64,000 bases of DNA from Sphingomonas sp. 28-66-16. Lineage in GTDB: Bacteria; Pseudomonadota; Alphaproteobacteria; Sphingomonadales; Sphingomonadaceae. Where the stretch lies: assembly GCA_002281485.1 (NCBI GenBank), contig NCGF01000011.1, forward strand, positions 62,001-126,000, written 5' to 3'. A program made the position numbers and the translations under genes. Each line of letters opens with the position of its first letter. Positions within the stretch are counted from its first letter, which is position 1. Below, piece by piece: positions 62,977 through 64,000 of the stretch. Below the pieces are notes generated by a model that saw only the letters and a list, made by a program, of their open reading frames with translations, was not told the DNA's origin and made no database searches.

Positions 62977-64000
62977 TTACGCCGGCTGACGGGTCCGCCA
63001 GCTATCGGCATAGCTGTCCCGCGCGACTTCCGAATAGGGAACCGGCGCAACGGTTGCGCGGATTTCCGCCTGGACGTGCTTTTCGACGGTGGGCTTGCGC
63101 GTGCCGCCATCGGGCTCGCCCCACAGTAGCGTCACCTGCGTGCCGGGCTCGGCATAATCCGCGTCGAGCATGGCGAGCGTGAGCATCTTGCCCTCGTTCG
63201 CACTGTAGCCGATCCAGGTCGACACCCCGACGCCCTTGCCGTCGACGAGCACCGAATCATAGGGGTGCATCGAATAGACCGCCGACGGGAATTCCATATA
63301 TTTGGCGCGGTCGCCCTTTTGCAGCGCCGAGCTCATCACCCGGAGCACGTCCTCGGTGTCGAGCGCGAGCGTCACCTTCTTGCGGTGCGGCTGGCCCGCC
63401 ATCCGCTCGAGCGCCTCGCGGCCAATGAAATCATGGTCGAACTTGACGAACGGACCATAGCCGAGGTCCCACGGGGTGAGATAATAGCCTTCGATGCTGT
63501 CGGGCACGAAACTGCCGCCGATCGATGCTTTGGCTTCATAGCTGTTGGCGGTCAGCCATTCGCGGTATGGCTTCAGCGCCTCGCCCGAATAGACTGCCGG
63601 CAAGGGCGATGGAATCCATCCCGATTCCAGCGTGTTCGACGAATAGGTACGCCCGCCGACGAGCGCCATGCCGAAATCCTTGCCCGCCGCGATCAGCGCC
63701 TGACGAACGGTCTCGCCATCGGCCCACGGCCCGAACAGCTCATAGCCGGGCTGCCCCGCCATGCCGTGACGGAGCGCTCGGACTTGCTTTCCGGCGATCT
63801 CGATCGTCGTCATGTGGAAGAACTTCAGGTCGGGCGGGGTCTTGCCCATCGCAACCTCGAGCGTCTTCATCGCATTCGGGCCCTGCAGCTGGAAGCGATA
63901 GGATTTCCGGTTCTCCGGATCGGGACGGACGGCGGTGCGCTCGTCGCGCACGACGGTCACGTTCCAGTCGCCGGTCGCGGCATGATATTCAACCCACTCG
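62977..64000 (-). CDS. Tetrahydrofolate-dependent aromatic O-demethylase, LigM/DesA-like (5' end beyond window)
   Basis: The last 340 residues of a GcvT-fold protein are visible, running in from the right edge (EWVEYHAATGDWNVTVVRDERT). Characteristic stretches are RFQLQGPNA, IAGKQVRALRHGMAGQPGYELFGPW, YSSNTLESGWIPSPLPAVYSGE, KPYREWLTANSYEA and GYGPFVKFDHDFIGREAL. These match vanillate/3-O-methylgallate demethylase LigM and syringate demethylase DesA, which pass the methoxyl methyl to tetrahydrofolate. The substrate, vanillate or syringate, cannot be decided without the missing part. With the neighbours it would complete ferulate to protocatechuate conversion. Confidence 0.85.
   Translation of the reverse strand, partial: EWVEYHAATGDWNVTVVRDERTAVRPDPENRKSYRFQLQGPNAMKTLEVAMGKTPPDLKFFHMTTIEIAGKQVRALRHGMAGQPGYELFGPWADGETVRQALIAAGKDFGMALVGGRTYSSNTLESGWIPSPLPAVYSGEALKPYREWLTANSYEAKASIGGSFVPDSIEGYYLTPWDLGYGPFVKFDHDFIGREALERMAGQPHRKKVTLALDTEDVLRVMSSALQKGDRAKYMEFPSAVYSMHPYDSVLVDGKGVGVSTWIGYSANEGKMLTLAMLDADYAEPGTQVTLLWGEPDGGTRKPTVEKHVQAEIRATVAPVPYSEVARDSYADSWRTRQPA

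Noticed and set aside
1-64000. tRNA, rRNA, CRISPR arrays, insertion sequences or prophage
   Set aside because: I looked for tRNA-like ends, regularly spaced repeats, transposase or integrase motifs and phage structural genes, and found none. A tRNAscan or CRISPR search would be more sensitive.

Overview
The window is high-GC chromosomal DNA from an alphaproteobacterium, most likely a Sphingomonas-type member of Sphingomonadaceae. The evidence is the rpsB-tsf, pssA-psd, recA, cckA, smpB-dapA housekeeping set, a eukaryotic-type NADP isocitrate dehydrogenase, a large TonB-dependent receptor, an alphaproteobacterial GAAC-N7-GAAC SOS box, and lignin-aromatic genes resembling those described in Sphingobium sp. 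SYK-6. I see no tRNA, rRNA, CRISPR array, insertion sequence or prophage. Coding density is high, with many 1-11 bp gene overlaps.

Layout. (1) 1-10.4 kb: rpsB-tsf, a small membrane protein gene behind a strong promoter carrying a perfect SOS box, psd-pssA, icd, a Kef-type antiporter, an acyltransferase and alaS. (2) 10.4-18.3 kb: a secreted M24 peptidase, a dicarboxylate symporter, a GST, recA, an SDR, and an adenine deaminase/phosphoribosyltransferase salvage pair. (3) 18.3-29.4 kb: a single-domain response regulator next to cckA, an M13 protease, smpB, a DUF805 protein, dapA, a lytic transglycosylase, greB, a NYN/OST-HTH protein and acylphosphatase. (4) 29.6-36 kb: ettA, an M28 peptidase, small proteins and an OmpR-type two-component pair. 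(5) 36-43.4 kb, minus strand: an S9 peptidase, a DUF427 protein, an Att-type ABC exporter and a CrtC/AttH-like protein. (6) 43.6-50.3 kb, plus strand: a tightly packed five-gene membrane-transport operon (DUF389, Na+/H+ antiporter, APC-like protein, SLC13-like permease, MscS).

(7) 50.4-64 kb: a catabolic island for hydroxycinnamates such as ferulate. A TonB-dependent receptor with an alcohol dehydrogenase and an AraC regulator probably handles uptake and side-chain oxidation. An NDP-forming acyl-CoA synthetase (FerA-like) activates the acid, an enoyl-CoA hydratase/lyase (FerB-like) releases the aldehyde, an aldehyde dehydrogenase oxidises it, and a GcvT-like tetrahydrofolate-dependent O-demethylase (LigM/DesA-like, cut by the right edge) removes the methyl group. 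A core-MetE-like methyltransferase with its zinc ligands intact, an NTF2-like protein, and MarR and IclR regulators complete the island. Four near-identical operator-like sites (core TGTATCC..GGC.TACA) lie upstream of the AraC, hydratase/lyase, CoA-synthetase and MarR/aldehyde dehydrogenase genes, and this defines a local regulon.

The two observations I consider most worth pursuing are the SOS-controlled small membrane protein at 2058-2288 and the operator-linked ferulate regulon with its MetE-like gene. All family assignments come from reading motifs in the translated sequence; no database search was run.
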